Assembly (NCBI RefSeq): GCF_000755245.1
Contig: NZ_BBMP01000006.1
Span: 211,600 to 275,599 of the forward strand
Length of the DNA: 64,000 bases
From: Halococcus sediminicola
Lineage (GTDB): Archaea > Halobacteriota > Halobacteria > Halobacteriales > Halococcaceae
Direction: 5' to 3'
The notes beneath the pieces are model-generated. The model was not told where the DNA came from. It made no database searches and worked only from the letters and a program-made list of their open reading frames with translations. Position numbers and translations under genes: made by a program. The stretch's first letter is position 1; every line of letters starts with the position of its first letter. Below are positions 53,649 through 62,537 of the stretch, one piece after another.

Positions 53649-54812
53649 CTACAGCTGCGGCTCGACGGTTTCGGCGTCGAGATTGCGGTTGTGCAGCGCC
53701 TCGCCGGTTTCGGCGTCGAACAGGTGGATCGCGTCCTCGGGAAGCCGTGCGATCACCGGTTGGCCCGCCTCGATGCGGCGTAGCCCGCCGATGGTCGCCA
53801 CGAACGTCCGTGATTCGTCCATGTCCAGTTCCGCGGCGCTCTCGTCGCCCTCGAAGGCGAGATAGACGTTGTTGTCGCTGCCGACCGGTTCGACCACGTC
53901 GACCACCGTGCGGAAATCGTGCTCATCCTCGACTGCGTCGACGAGTTCGATATCCTCGGGACGGACGCCGAGGGTCACGTCGATCGCGTCACCGAGATCC
54001 GCACGAATCTCCTCCGAAAGCGAATACTCGAAGTTCTCGCCGACGAGTCGTCCGTTCTCGACTTCCATCTCGAAGAAGTTCATCGACGGCTCGCCGATGA
54101 AGCCCGCGACGAACCGGTTTGCGGGTTCGTGGTAGGCCTCCAATGGTGTGGCGACCTGCTGGAGTCGCCCGTCGTCGAGGATGGCGATGCGGTCGCCCAT
54201 CGTCATCGCCTCGGTCTGGTCGTGGGTCACGTAGACCGTCGTCACGCCGAGATCCTCCTGCATCCGCTGGAGTTCGGTCCGCATCTGCGAGCGCAGTTTC
54301 GCATCCAGGTTCGACAGCGGTTCGTCCATCAGGAACACCGACGGACTGCGGACGATCGCACGCCCGAGCGCGACGCGCTGTTGCTGGCCACCCGATAACT
54401 CGCCGGGTTTGCGGTCGAGTAATCCTCCGATCCCCATCATCTCGGCGGTGGATTCGACCTGTGTCCGAATCTCGTCGTCGGGCATGTCCGTGCTCTCTTC
54501 GAGCCCGAAACTCATGTTCTCGCGCACGGTCATGTGGGGATAGAGCGCGTAGCTCTGGAACACCATTGCAATGTCGCGGTCTGCGGGCTGGCGGTCGTTG
54601 ATCACTTGGTCGTCGAGACTGATGGTGCCCGACGAGACGGATTCGAGACCCGCGATCATCCGCAGCGTCGTGCTCTTCCCACAGCCGGACGGTCCGACGA
54701 GGACGATGAACTCGCCGTCGTCGATGTCGAACGAGGCGTCGTCGACGGCGACGATGTCGTTCCCGCCGTCGTCGAAGCGTTTGGTGACGCCGTCGAGTCT
54801 CAGTTCGGCCAT
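53649..54812 (-). CDS. Sugar ABC transporter ATP-binding protein (MalK/UgpC type)
   Basis: A 387-residue ATPase with Walker [11 protein letters not shown]-loop IAMVFQSYALYPHMTVREN, signature [16 protein letters not shown], Walker B VFLMDEPLSNLDAKLR and His in VYVTHDQTEAMTM, followed by a C-terminal MalK-type regulatory beta domain (LGVRPEDIELV). It energises the CUT1 importer encoded by the next three genes. The gap to the permease gene is 44 bases. Confidence 0.95.
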   Translation of the reverse strand: MAELRLDGVTKRFDDGGNDIVAVDDASFDIDDGEFIVLVGPSGCGKSTTLRMIAGLESVSSGTISLDDQVINDRQPADRDIAMVFQSYALYPHMTVRENMSFGLEESTDMPDDEIRTQVESTAEMMGIGGLLDRKPGELSGGQQQRVALGRAIVRSPSVFLMDEPLSNLDAKLRSQMRTELQRMQEDLGVTTVYVTHDQTEAMTMGDRIAILDDGRLQQVATPLEAYHEPANRFVAGFIGEPSMNFFEMEVENGRLVGENFEYSLSEEIRADLGDAIDVTLGVRPEDIELVDAVEDEHDFRTVVDVVEPVGSDNNVYLAFEGDESAAELDMDESRTFVATIGGLRRIEAGQPVIARLPEDAIHLFDAETGEALHNRNLDAETVEPQL

Positions 54813-54856
54813 TCGGTACCTCCGGTCGTTCGAGATGTGTTTTCGGTCATTGGTAT

Positions 54857-55801
54857 CTACGTCCGTCCGGCGACACCACGCGCGAACTGGTCGCCGAAGA
54901 TGATGAAGACGAGCAGCGTCGGCAGCGCAGTCAGGAACGCGCCGGCCATCCGCAGCCCGAAATCGACGCCTTCGAGGCTCGCACCCAGTCCCACGAGCGA
55001 GAGGGTCACCGGGGCCGACGGTCCCGTGCCCCCGACGAGGATCAGCGCGAACAGCAGTTCGTTCCAGATCTGCGTGAACTGGTAGATCAGCACCACCGCG
55101 AACATCGGTCCCGACAGCGGCAGAATGATGCGTCGATAGATCTCGAAGACGCCCGCGCCGTCGAGGCGCGCCGCCTCGACCATCTCCTCGGAGAGGCCCA
55201 TGTAGTAGCCCCTGAACAGCACCGTCGAGATGGGGATGCCGTAGGCGGTGTGCGTGACGATCAACTCGATGAGATCCGCGTGATACGGCTCGAACAGCGG
55301 CAGTGCCCACAGCGGCGACAGCATCTCCTCGAGCGGTATCATCGACCAGAACTGCGACAGCGGTACCAGCACGGCCTGATACGGGATGAACACGCCGGCG
55401 ACGAACAACGCGAAGATCGGTACCTGCCCCTTCCAACTGATCTGTGTCAGACCGTAGGCCGCGAGGCTGCCGAACAGCGCACCGAGCACCGTCGCCGGAA
55501 TCGTCATCACGAGGCTGTTGACCAACCCCGACGAGAGCGTGTCGAACGCCGCCATCCAGTTTTCGAGGGTGAACCCACCCGGTCCAGGCGGGAGATACGG
55601 CGCGGTGCCGACGACCGCCTCGTCGGTCTTGAACGACGTGACGAGACCCGCCTCGATGGGAATCAGGAAGTAGACGGCGATGACCGCGAGCAGCGCGTAC
55701 AGGAGGATGCGTCCCCTGCCGATGGCCGCGCGGAGGTCGCCCGTCGACGAGCGGGGACTCGTCGACGATCCGCCGTCGGTCGCGGCGGTTTCCTGACTCA
55801 T
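54857..55801 (-). CDS. Sugar ABC transporter permease (MalG/UgpE type)
   Basis: A 314-residue permease with six membrane helices. A cytoplasmic N-terminal stretch precedes GRILLYALLAVIAVYFLIPI. The EAA loop contacts the ATPase: EAARLDGAGVFEIYRRIILP. It forms the translocation channel with the upstream permease, whose stop overlaps its start by 4 bases. Confidence 0.93.
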   Translation of the reverse strand: MSQETAATDGGSSTSPRSSTGDLRAAIGRGRILLYALLAVIAVYFLIPIEAGLVTSFKTDEAVVGTAPYLPPGPGGFTLENWMAAFDTLSSGLVNSLVMTIPATVLGALFGSLAAYGLTQISWKGQVPIFALFVAGVFIPYQAVLVPLSQFWSMIPLEEMLSPLWALPLFEPYHADLIELIVTHTAYGIPISTVLFRGYYMGLSEEMVEAARLDGAGVFEIYRRIILPLSGPMFAVVLIYQFTQIWNELLFALILVGGTGPSAPVTLSLVGLGASLEGVDFGLRMAGAFLTALPTLLVFIIFGDQFARGVAGRT

Positions 55802-56841
55802 AGCGCACCCCGGCGGTGCTGGCTGTAGAGATACGGGATGACGACGAGCAGCGCGAGGACGTAGAGCACGATGGCAATCGCCGAGCCGTACGCCCAGTTC
55901 TGGTTCGAGTACGCCTCACGAACCATCAGCGTCGCGAGGATGTCGGCCCCCGCAGCGGGCCGGTACTGGCCGAACAGCGCGTAGAGGAAGTCGAACGCTT
56001 TGAGCGCGGCGATCATCAGCACCACGAGTGCGCTGATGACCGACCCCCTGAGCTGGGGGATGATGACCCGCCAATACATCCTGATCGTGCTCGCGCCGTC
56101 GATGCGCGCCGCCTCGAAGTGCTCGTCGGGAATCGCCTGCAACCCGGCGAGAAAGACCACCATCGCGTAGCCGCTGAATTGCCAGACCAGCGCGAAGATG
56201 ACCGCCCCGAGCACGAGCTGTGGATTGCCGATCCAGTCCGGGCGCAGTCCGACGACGCCCACGACGGAGTTGACGATGCCGTTATCGATGTCGTACATCC
56301 ACGCCCAGAGCTGGGCGGTCACGACGAACGAGAGACTGAACGGTAGCAGGTACAGCGTCCGGAACGTGTTCTGGAATCGCAGCGTCCGGTCGAGCAGGAT
56401 CGCGAGCACCAGCCCGACCACGAGACAGAGGATCGTGAACGCGACCAACAGGACGAACGTGTTGCGCGCGGCGTTGATGAACGCCTCGCTCCCGAGGAGG
56501 TCGACGTACTGCTGGAAGTCGAGCGCGGAGTAGTCCGGACTGCCGAACCCCTCCATGTCCGTCAGCGAGATGAGGAAGTTCCAGCCGATGGCCCCGTAGA
56601 CGAACAGCCCCATCAGCAAGAACGGCGGCAGCCAGAACGGGAGCGAGCCGACGAACCGGCTGTTGCGCAGCGAGCGCAGCCGACTCGACGATCCCGTGTC
56701 GGCCGAGCCACGGCTCACGGTCGCCCCGCCATCGGTACGAACCGCGGTCTCGGCGTCGGAGTCGCCCGTGAACCGGGCGCGGAGATCGCCGAGCCGCGAG
56801 CGGACCGACCGTCGCACGCTAGTTCGATCCGGAGACGGCAT
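55798..56841 (-). CDS. Sugar ABC transporter permease (MalF/UgpA type)
   Basis: A 347-residue permease. After an acidic cytoplasmic N-terminus come six helices from about residue 75 (FWLPPFLLMGLFVYGAIGW); the EAA loop is FEAARIDGASTIRMYWRVII. Its 5' end overlaps the 3' end of the binding-protein gene by 23 bases, a larger overlap than elsewhere in the window. Confidence 0.93.
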   Translation of the reverse strand: MPSPDRTSVRRSVRSRLGDLRARFTGDSDAETAVRTDGGATVSRGSADTGSSSRLRSLRNSRFVGSLPFWLPPFLLMGLFVYGAIGWNFLISLTDMEGFGSPDYSALDFQQYVDLLGSEAFINAARNTFVLLVAFTILCLVVGLVLAILLDRTLRFQNTFRTLYLLPFSLSFVVTAQLWAWMYDIDNGIVNSVVGVVGLRPDWIGNPQLVLGAVIFALVWQFSGYAMVVFLAGLQAIPDEHFEAARIDGASTIRMYWRVIIPQLRGSVISALVVLMIAALKAFDFLYALFGQYRPAAGADILATLMVREAYSNQNWAYGSAIAIVLYVLALLVVIPYLYSQHRRGAL

Positions 56842-58186
56842 CGAGCATCCCCTTGGTTGCGGAATCGAGGTTCCCCGAGCCGAGGAACTCGTTGGTGATC
56901 ACGCCGTCGATGTCCGAGTGGACGTCGGGCAACACCGCGAGTCCGTGGGCGATGGTCGGCGGCTTGTGCGAGACGCTGTTGTAATCCTTGATGGTCTGGG
57001 TGAGATACGGGTCGAACTTGTCGGTCGGGGCGTCGGTGCGCGGCGGGATCGACCCCTTGTACTGGTTGAACGCGACCTGCGCCTCGGTCGTACCCACGTA
57101 CGAGAGGAACGTCTTCGCGGCCTCCGGTGCCGGTCCGTCGGCGGGGAACGGGAACGAATCGAGGTGCATCCCGTACATGTCGTCGGTGCCCGGGAAGGAG
57201 ACGTTGTTCCAGTCCTTCTCGTACTCGAAATTCTTCTGGTTGCGGTAGGAGCCGGCGACCCAGTTGCCGTTGTGCATGAACGCCGCCTCGCCGTTCATGA
57301 GCTTCTGGTTGGCCTGCGTGAAGCCGATGCTCGAAGCGTCGTCGTTGATGTGGTCGAAGTAGTTCTGAACCGTTTTGAACGCCTTCCGAACGGCCTTCTC
57401 GTCGCCCTTGCCGTTGACGTAGTCCATGAAGCCCTGATAGCCGGCCTGGCCCTGCATGACGACTTCCCAGAGCTGGAGCGTCGTGAACGGTGCTTCGAGG
57501 CCCTGTGCCATGCCGACGGCGTCGGTGTTCTGCTCGACCGTCTTGAGTGCGGCCGTCAGATCGCTCGGTTTCGAGAAGCTCGACGGGTCGACACCGGCTT
57601 CCTCGACGACCGAGACGTTGTAAAAGAGATCGTTCATCCGGTGAGAGCCGATCGGTACTGCCACATATGGTCCGGAGCCGACGGATTTCGAGCTCTCGCC
57701 GACCTGCGAGTAGGTCTTTGCCTCCTTCGAGTAGTTCTGCTTGAGGTCCTTGGTCCAGACGTCGTTGCTGACGTCGCCGAGAAGCCCGGCGCTGGTGAAC
57801 TGGACGAGGTTGTTGCCGGGCCAGTCGGCCCACGAACTGGGGAGGTTGCCGTTCTGTGCGCGGTTCGAGATGGTCGTATCGAGATTTGTATTGCCGCCAC
57901 CACCGATGGCCTGGAAGTCGGTGTTGACGTCGGAGTGGGCTTTCTCGAACTTCTTGATGAGGTTGTTGATGGCCTTCTTGCCGTCGCCGCCGGTCCAGCC
58001 GTGAAGGACCTGTAGCTCGCCACCACCCGACGAGCCGCCACCGCTGCTGTTGTTCCCGCCGCTGCCGTTCCCGCCGCCACCGCTACCACCGACACAGCCA
58101 GCCAGACCGGCCATGGCGGCGGCGCTCGTTGCCGCTGTGCCCTTCAGATACCTGCGCCGCGAGTAGCTCGATTCGGAGTCGGACAT
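56819..58186 (-). CDS. Sugar ABC transporter substrate-binding lipoprotein
   Basis: A 455-residue secreted binding protein. The N-terminus has a Tat motif (SRRRYLKG) and a lipobox AGLAGC, then a Gly/Asn-rich linker. The mature part (LQVLHGWTGGDGKKAINN, LPSSWADWPGNNLVQF, GEAAFMHNGNWVAGSYRNQK) is a family 1 solute-binding fold for mono- or oligosaccharides. Adjacent aldonate enzymes suggest glucose, galactose or pentose import. The Met at 58186 is preferred over upstream in-frame codons. A TATA-like CTATATCATAG lies at 58213-58223. Confidence 0.92.
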   Translation of the reverse strand: MSDSESSYSRRRYLKGTAATSAAAMAGLAGCVGGSGGGGNGSGGNNSSGGGSSGGGELQVLHGWTGGDGKKAINNLIKKFEKAHSDVNTDFQAIGGGGNTNLDTTISNRAQNGNLPSSWADWPGNNLVQFTSAGLLGDVSNDVWTKDLKQNYSKEAKTYSQVGESSKSVGSGPYVAVPIGSHRMNDLFYNVSVVEEAGVDPSSFSKPSDLTAALKTVEQNTDAVGMAQGLEAPFTTLQLWEVVMQGQAGYQGFMDYVNGKGDEKAVRKAFKTVQNYFDHINDDASSIGFTQANQKLMNGEAAFMHNGNWVAGSYRNQKNFEYEKDWNNVSFPGTDDMYGMHLDSFPFPADGPAPEAAKTFLSYVGTTEAQVAFNQYKGSIPPRTDAPTDKFDPYLTQTIKDYNSVSHKPPTIAHGLAVLPDVHSDIDGVITNEFLGSGNLDSATKGMLDAVSGSN

Positions 58187-58212
58187 CGTTCCCTTCGAAA
58201 ACCGAAACGAAC

Positions 58213-58223
58213 TATGATATAGC
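58213..58223 (-). promoter_or_regulatory. TATA-like element of the sugar ABC operon
   Basis: CTATATCATAG on the minus strand, roughly 32 bases upstream of the ATG at 58186; a leader of only a few bases is predicted. Apart from the paired hairpins near 58393-58436, the 237-base gap to 58423 holds nothing recognisable. Confidence 0.5.
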
Positions 58224-58392
58224 TTTCGACGGGCGAAGGAGCCTTGCCGGCTATCGGTTTTGTGGCTCGGTTTCGGGACGAAACGAACCTTCGACGAGTC
58301 GGACGATGGTACCGTGGCTTGGATGCTACGCTCGCGCAAATAGTGGAGATCGGCGATTTGCTGGCTCGATTTCGCTTCGCTCAGTCGAACGC

Positions 58393-58436
58393 CGTGGAAC
58401 GGTGTTCCACGAGCTCGATGCGGCTACGCCGCATCG
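58393..58436. repeat. Two consecutive perfect stem-loops at the end of the dehydratase gene
   Basis: CGTGGAAC-GGT-GTTCCACG (58393-58411) and CGATGCGGC-TAC-GCCGCATCG (58416-58436) are perfect hairpins with 3-base loops; the second spans the TAG stop of the gene ending at 58424. No T tract follows on the minus strand, so a simple archaeal terminator is unlikely; RNA 3'-end protection is possible. Confidence 0.6.
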
Positions 58437-59662
58437 AACAGTTCCTCGCCCTCGACCATATGCTCGGAAACGGTATTCATATCGAGTGTCAGTCCCAGCC
58501 CCGGTTGCTCGGGGATCTCGATCGCGCCCTCGCTGATGACCGACTCCTCGACGAGGTCCGCCCACCAGCCGAGCTGATAGGAGTGATATTCGACGGCCAG
58601 CGAGTTCGGGATGGCCGCACCGACCTGTGCGCTCGCCATCGTTCCCACCGGGGAGGCGACGTTGTGCATCGCCACCGGCACGTAGTAGCTGTCGGCCATG
58701 TCCGCGACCTTTCTCGTCTCGCGCATCCCGCCCATCTTCGGGAGATCCGGCGCGACGACGTCGACGGCCTGCTCTTCGAGGAGGCGGCGGTAGCCGTGCT
58801 TGCGGTAGACGTTCTCGCCGGCGGCGATCGGGGTGGTCGTACTGGCCGTGATCTCGCGCTGGACGTCGTGGTTCTCCGGCGGAACGGGGTCTTCGAGCCA
58901 CCACACGTCGAGGTCTTCGATGGCCCGCGCGATGCGTTTGGCGCTGCCACCAGTGAAGGCCCAGTGACAGTCGAAGGCGGCGTCGGCCCGCCCATCCAAC
59001 CGTTCCGTGACGGTCCGAACGATGTCGACCTTGTGCTCGATTTCGGGGTTTCGGAGGTGGCGATTCGCTTTGTCTTTCTCGTGGCCCGACGGCACGTCGA
59101 GGTCGAACTTGAGCGCGTCGTAGCCCAACTCCTCGACGACGCGCTCTGCCTCGTCGGCGTTCGACTCGGGATCCGCCTCCTCGCCGGCGTGACAGTCACA
59201 GTAGACGCGCACCGAATCGCGGTACTTTCCACCGAGGAGTTGATAGGCCGGTAGTTCGAGGATCTTGCCCGCGAGGTCGTGCAGCGCGATCTCGATGCCC
59301 GAGATGGCGGTCACGACGGTGCCCCCGATCGACCCCTCGCCGGACATCTTCTGGACCAGATGTTCGAACAGACGGTCGATGTCGAGGGGGTTCTCGCCCA
59401 TCACGAAGGGTTTCATCCGGGCGATGATTTCCGGCACGCCAGCGCCCCAGTAGGCCTCGCCCGTGCCGACGATGCCCGCGTCGGTGTACACTCGCACCAA
59501 AGTCCACGGGAAGTTGCCGTCGACCATCGTCGTCTGCACGTCGGTAATCTCGACGTCGCGCCCGCCGCCGCGTTTCGCTCTGACGCCCATCGTCCCCGAC
59601 GAGAGGTCGCGCATCGTGTACTCGGCGTTCGGATCGTGTAGGTCGGCGTAATCAATGCCCAT
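58424..59662 (-). CDS. Xylonate/gluconate-type sugar-acid dehydratase (enolase superfamily)
   Basis: A 412-residue enzyme matching haloarchaeal xylonate/gluconate dehydratases in length and motifs: TGEAYWGAGVPEIIARM, KFDLDVPSGHEKDKANRHL, Asp in AAFDCHWAFTGG, Glu in WLEDPVPPENHD, Glu in IAAGENVYRKHG, and His in VAMHNVASPVG. It removes water from an aldonate to give a 2-keto-3-deoxy acid. Whether the substrate is xylonate, gluconate or another acid cannot be settled by eye. The TATA box at 59686-59694 suggests a leaderless, separately started mRNA. Confidence 0.88.
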   Translation of the reverse strand: MGIDYADLHDPNAEYTMRDLSSGTMGVRAKRGGGRDVEITDVQTTMVDGNFPWTLVRVYTDAGIVGTGEAYWGAGVPEIIARMKPFVMGENPLDIDRLFEHLVQKMSGEGSIGGTVVTAISGIEIALHDLAGKILELPAYQLLGGKYRDSVRVYCDCHAGEEADPESNADEAERVVEELGYDALKFDLDVPSGHEKDKANRHLRNPEIEHKVDIVRTVTERLDGRADAAFDCHWAFTGGSAKRIARAIEDLDVWWLEDPVPPENHDVQREITASTTTPIAAGENVYRKHGYRRLLEEQAVDVVAPDLPKMGGMRETRKVADMADSYYVPVAMHNVASPVGTMASAQVGAAIPNSLAVEYHSYQLGWWADLVEESVISEGAIEIPEQPGLGLTLDMNTVSEHMVEGEELFDAA

Positions 59663-59685
59663 ACGTGGAAATTCACTCGCGTGCT

Positions 59686-59694
59686 AATAAAACG
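59686..59694 (-). promoter_or_regulatory. TATA box of the sugar-acid dehydratase
   Basis: GTTTTATTA on the minus strand, about 27 bases before the ATG at 59662. Confidence 0.55.
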
Positions 59695-59727
59695 GCGACA
59701 CTCCGGTCGGTGGTAGCGGTGGCCGTG

Positions 59728-61116
59728 TCAGGCCGGGAACAACGTCGAGAGAACGAGCACCGAAAGCAGGCCCATGACCGAGATGATCGTCGTGAGCACG
59801 GTCCACGTTTTGAGGGTTTCTGCCTGTGTCAGCCCGCCGATTTCCTTGACGATCCAGAAGCCGCTGTCGTTGTACCACGAGAAGATGAGTCCGCCGGCAC
59901 CGATCGCCGCCGCGACGTACACCGGGCGCGCGCTCGCTTGCTGGAGAAGCGGCGCGACGATGCCGGCGGTCGTCAGGAGTGCAACGGTGGTCGATCCCTG
60001 CACGATTCGCACGGCGGCGGCGATAACCCACGATGTGACGATGAGTCCGAGACCGACGCCCGAGAGGATGCCGGCGATGTATCCCCCGACGCCGGCTGCG
60101 GCCAACATCGCGCCGAACGCGCCGCCGGCGGCAGTGATGGCCGCGATGTTCCCGCCGGTTCTGAGCGCGCCGGTGAGCTCCTCGGACCATTCGTCCCTAT
60201 CGACGCTGGTGAGTCGATAGTAGGTTATCGCTGCGGCGAGCGCGGCGACGGTCAGCGCGACGTTCGAATCGCCGATGAACGACGTGACCGCGTTGAGCGT
60301 CTCGTTCCCCCCGAAGAACGTACTGGAGATCGTCTGCGCGCCGATGAGCACCACGGCGAGCGCGATCGGCAGCGACGCCTCGAACAGGCCCGGCAACTCG
60401 TCTCTCGAACGGGTCGCGAGTTCGGTGAGTTCCTCGCCCGAGGTGTCGATCGAATCACGCAACGGGATGTCGAGCCGGCGGTTGATCCAGTGTCCGTAGA
60501 GGATACCGCCGACGATGGACGACGGGATCCCGATGGTGATGCCGACGACGATGAGCAATCCGAGATTGATGCCGAGTTCGCTCGCTACCGCGAGCGGTCC
60601 CGGTGTCGGCGGGACGAACGCGTGCGTGGTCGCGGCGCTCGCGCCGATGGCGACGATAAAGAGGGTGTAATTTTTCCCAACGCGGGCACGCATCGACCGC
60701 GCGAGCGGCGCGAGGAGGTAGAACACGTTGTCGAAGAACACAGGAATGGAGAGCACGAACCCGCTGCCGAACAGCGCGAGATACGACGAGTCCTCGTCGG
60801 TAAAGCGCTCGAACCCGCGAACGATCCTGACCGCCGCGCCGCTTTCCATCATCGTCTTGCCGATGACTGCGGCCATCAAGATCGGGATGCCGATGCCGGT
60901 CATCCCCTCACCGAAGGCGGTCGCGACCCGCGAGGCGACCTCTCCCAACGGGATTTCGGCTGTGACGACGCCGACGGTGAACGCGGCGATGACGAGTCCG
61001 ATGAACGGGGGCACGTCGAACTGGACGAGCAGGAGGACCACAACCACGAGTCCGACGAGAAACGCTACCGCGGGGTCGTACTGGCCGAACAGGAGTGGTA
61101 TGGAGTGATACGACAC
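59728..61116 (-). CDS. GntP-family gluconate (aldonate) permease
   Basis: A 462-residue membrane protein with about 12 helices of the GntP/Gnt ion-driven carboxylate transporters. Marks include DPAVAFLVGLVVVVLLLVQF at the first helix, SIPVFFDNVFYLLAPLARS, TTHAFVPPTPGPLAVA and GGLIFSWYNDSGFWIVKEIG. It likely imports gluconate or a similar sugar acid for the dehydratases next to it. The GTG at 61116 was chosen because an AGATTATTAC TATA-like box lies 27-30 bases upstream; the frame extends further. Confidence 0.9.
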   Translation of the reverse strand: MSYHSIPLLFGQYDPAVAFLVGLVVVVLLLVQFDVPPFIGLVIAAFTVGVVTAEIPLGEVASRVATAFGEGMTGIGIPILMAAVIGKTMMESGAAVRIVRGFERFTDEDSSYLALFGSGFVLSIPVFFDNVFYLLAPLARSMRARVGKNYTLFIVAIGASAATTHAFVPPTPGPLAVASELGINLGLLIVVGITIGIPSSIVGGILYGHWINRRLDIPLRDSIDTSGEELTELATRSRDELPGLFEASLPIALAVVLIGAQTISSTFFGGNETLNAVTSFIGDSNVALTVAALAAAITYYRLTSVDRDEWSEELTGALRTGGNIAAITAAGGAFGAMLAAAGVGGYIAGILSGVGLGLIVTSWVIAAAVRIVQGSTTVALLTTAGIVAPLLQQASARPVYVAAAIGAGGLIFSWYNDSGFWIVKEIGGLTQAETLKTWTVLTTIISVMGLLSVLVLSTLFPA

Positions 61117-61140
61117 ACCACTAGTAGATCCACATCCGAG

Positions 61141-61165
61141 GTAATAATCTTTCCATATATTGGAA
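61141..61165 (-). promoter_or_regulatory. Promoter and inverted-repeat operator of gntP
   Basis: AGATTATTAC (61141-61150 minus) is the TATA-like element. Just upstream, TTCCA-TATAT-TGGAA (61151-61165) forms a perfect 5-bp inverted repeat with a 5-base spacer, in the position of BRE or a regulator site. Confidence 0.45.
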
Positions 61166-61248
61166 TAATAACCGTGGATACTACCAAACGTACCGGTGGT
61201 GAAACGGAGCAAGAACACGCCTTCAGTGACGGTACTGACTCACAGATA

Positions 61249-62484
61249 TCAGTCGAGCGCAGTCAGCCGGTTGAGTGCGTAGATGATGCGCAGGATCGCG
61301 GCGGCCTCGCCGCGGTCGAAGACGAGTTCATCAGTTCGAATAACGTGGTCGAGCACCGCCCGCGAGGCGTGGTCGGGCGCGGCGGCGATCCCTTTTCCAT
61401 CGGCGGCCCACTCCATCACGCGCAGGTCGGACTTCGAATCGCCCATCACGAGCGCGAACGGGTCGTCCACTCCAAGGACCTCGAAGGCCGCCTCGACGCC
61501 GACGACTTTGTTCAACTCTAGACTGCCGACCTCGGCGGCGTCGGCCTCGTAGTAGGCGACGTCGATGCGCTCGAAGACCTCGGTGAGCGCCGCCGGCAGT
61601 TCCGCCGAATCGCGTTTCGGGAGTTCGCCGCGACGTTCGAGCACGCCACGGATTTCGGGGTCGACTGCGGCGTAGAAGGTCCGCGCCCACTCGCTGCCGT
61701 CCTCAACGTCAGTTTCTTCCGCAACGACCGTGCCGAGCAGGTCAACGAGATAGCAGAGCGCCCGGTCGATGATGTCCCTCGCCTCCCGACTCCCGGTCTC
61801 GGCGTTCGGCTTCAGGGTGACGTTGAACTCGTTGCCTTGCAGGTGACAGCCCGCCCGAATCCCGTCGGGAGCCTCGGGCAGTACGCGCGAACGCAACCCG
61901 TAGAAGACGTTCTGCATCCCCTCGTCGAGGCGCTCGTAGAGCAACTTTTTGGTGTCCGTGCCGTGACCGGGCGTGAACGCGCCGGTGCCGGCCTCGTAGA
62001 CGATGCTGAGAGTTCCCGAGTGAACGAGTTCACTGCCGAGACCCTGAATGGCGAATCCTTTCACGTTTTCGAGGGTTTGGCCGGTACAGATGACGATCGG
62101 CACTCCCTCCTCGTGGAGTTCGGTCAGGTAATGGAGCGTCTCGCGAGGGATCTCGTTGTCCGTGCCGCCAGCAGAACGGAGGGTCTCGTCGACGTCGAGC
62201 ACGAGGACGTTCACCCCGCGACCGTGTTTCGTCAGGAGGTCGAGCGCCGTAAAGGCCTCCTCGCGGGTCGCGTGGGCGGCGACCTCACAGAGGGTTTCGC
62301 CGTGATCGAAGGCGTCTCGAATCTCCCCCTTTCGCCTATCGAGTTCGGTGTCGATCGCCTGGTACTGTTCGAGCGCGACGCGCGAATCGACGGGTGGAAA
62401 GACGTCGACGAACCGCTGATGGTCGCGCAAACCATCGGTGTCGAACGACTCGTAGAGGTCGTAGAGCAGGTCGTAGCGGTCCAT
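61249..62484 (-). CDS. HAD-superfamily hydrolase
   Basis: A 411-residue protein. The first ~90 residues are helical (RYDLLYDLYESFDTDGLRD), followed by a HAD core with motif I VLVLDVDETLRSAGG (about residue 98), motif II PIVICTGQTLENVKG, and the acidic end FALVMGDSKSDLRVMEWA. It is probably a sugar-phosphate or phospho-glycan phosphatase; it lies between gntP and the KDG aldolase gene, so a role in sugar-acid metabolism is inferred. A TATA-like GCTTATG is near 62505-62512. Confidence 0.8.
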   Translation of the reverse strand: MDRYDLLYDLYESFDTDGLRDHQRFVDVFPPVDSRVALEQYQAIDTELDRRKGEIRDAFDHGETLCEVAAHATREEAFTALDLLTKHGRGVNVLVLDVDETLRSAGGTDNEIPRETLHYLTELHEEGVPIVICTGQTLENVKGFAIQGLGSELVHSGTLSIVYEAGTGAFTPGHGTDTKKLLYERLDEGMQNVFYGLRSRVLPEAPDGIRAGCHLQGNEFNVTLKPNAETGSREARDIIDRALCYLVDLLGTVVAEETDVEDGSEWARTFYAAVDPEIRGVLERRGELPKRDSAELPAALTEVFERIDVAYYEADAAEVGSLELNKVVGVEAAFEVLGVDDPFALVMGDSKSDLRVMEWAADGKGIAAAPDHASRAVLDHVIRTDELVFDRGEAAAILRIIYALNRLTALD

Positions 62485-62504
62485 GCGTGCGGACGGAGCC
62501 GCGC

Positions 62505-62512
62505 GCATAAGC
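62505..62512 (-). promoter_or_regulatory. TATA-like box of the HAD hydrolase
   Basis: GCTTATGC on the minus strand, about 25 bases before the ATG at 62484. Confidence 0.45.
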
Positions 62513-62537
62513 GTGTGCCGGCGGCTTGGTTGGAGAG

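Noticed and set aside
59665..61521. 618-codon plus-strand frame
   Set aside because: Arg/Asp/Glu-rich reading of the strand opposite gntP; no family resemblance and no promoter.
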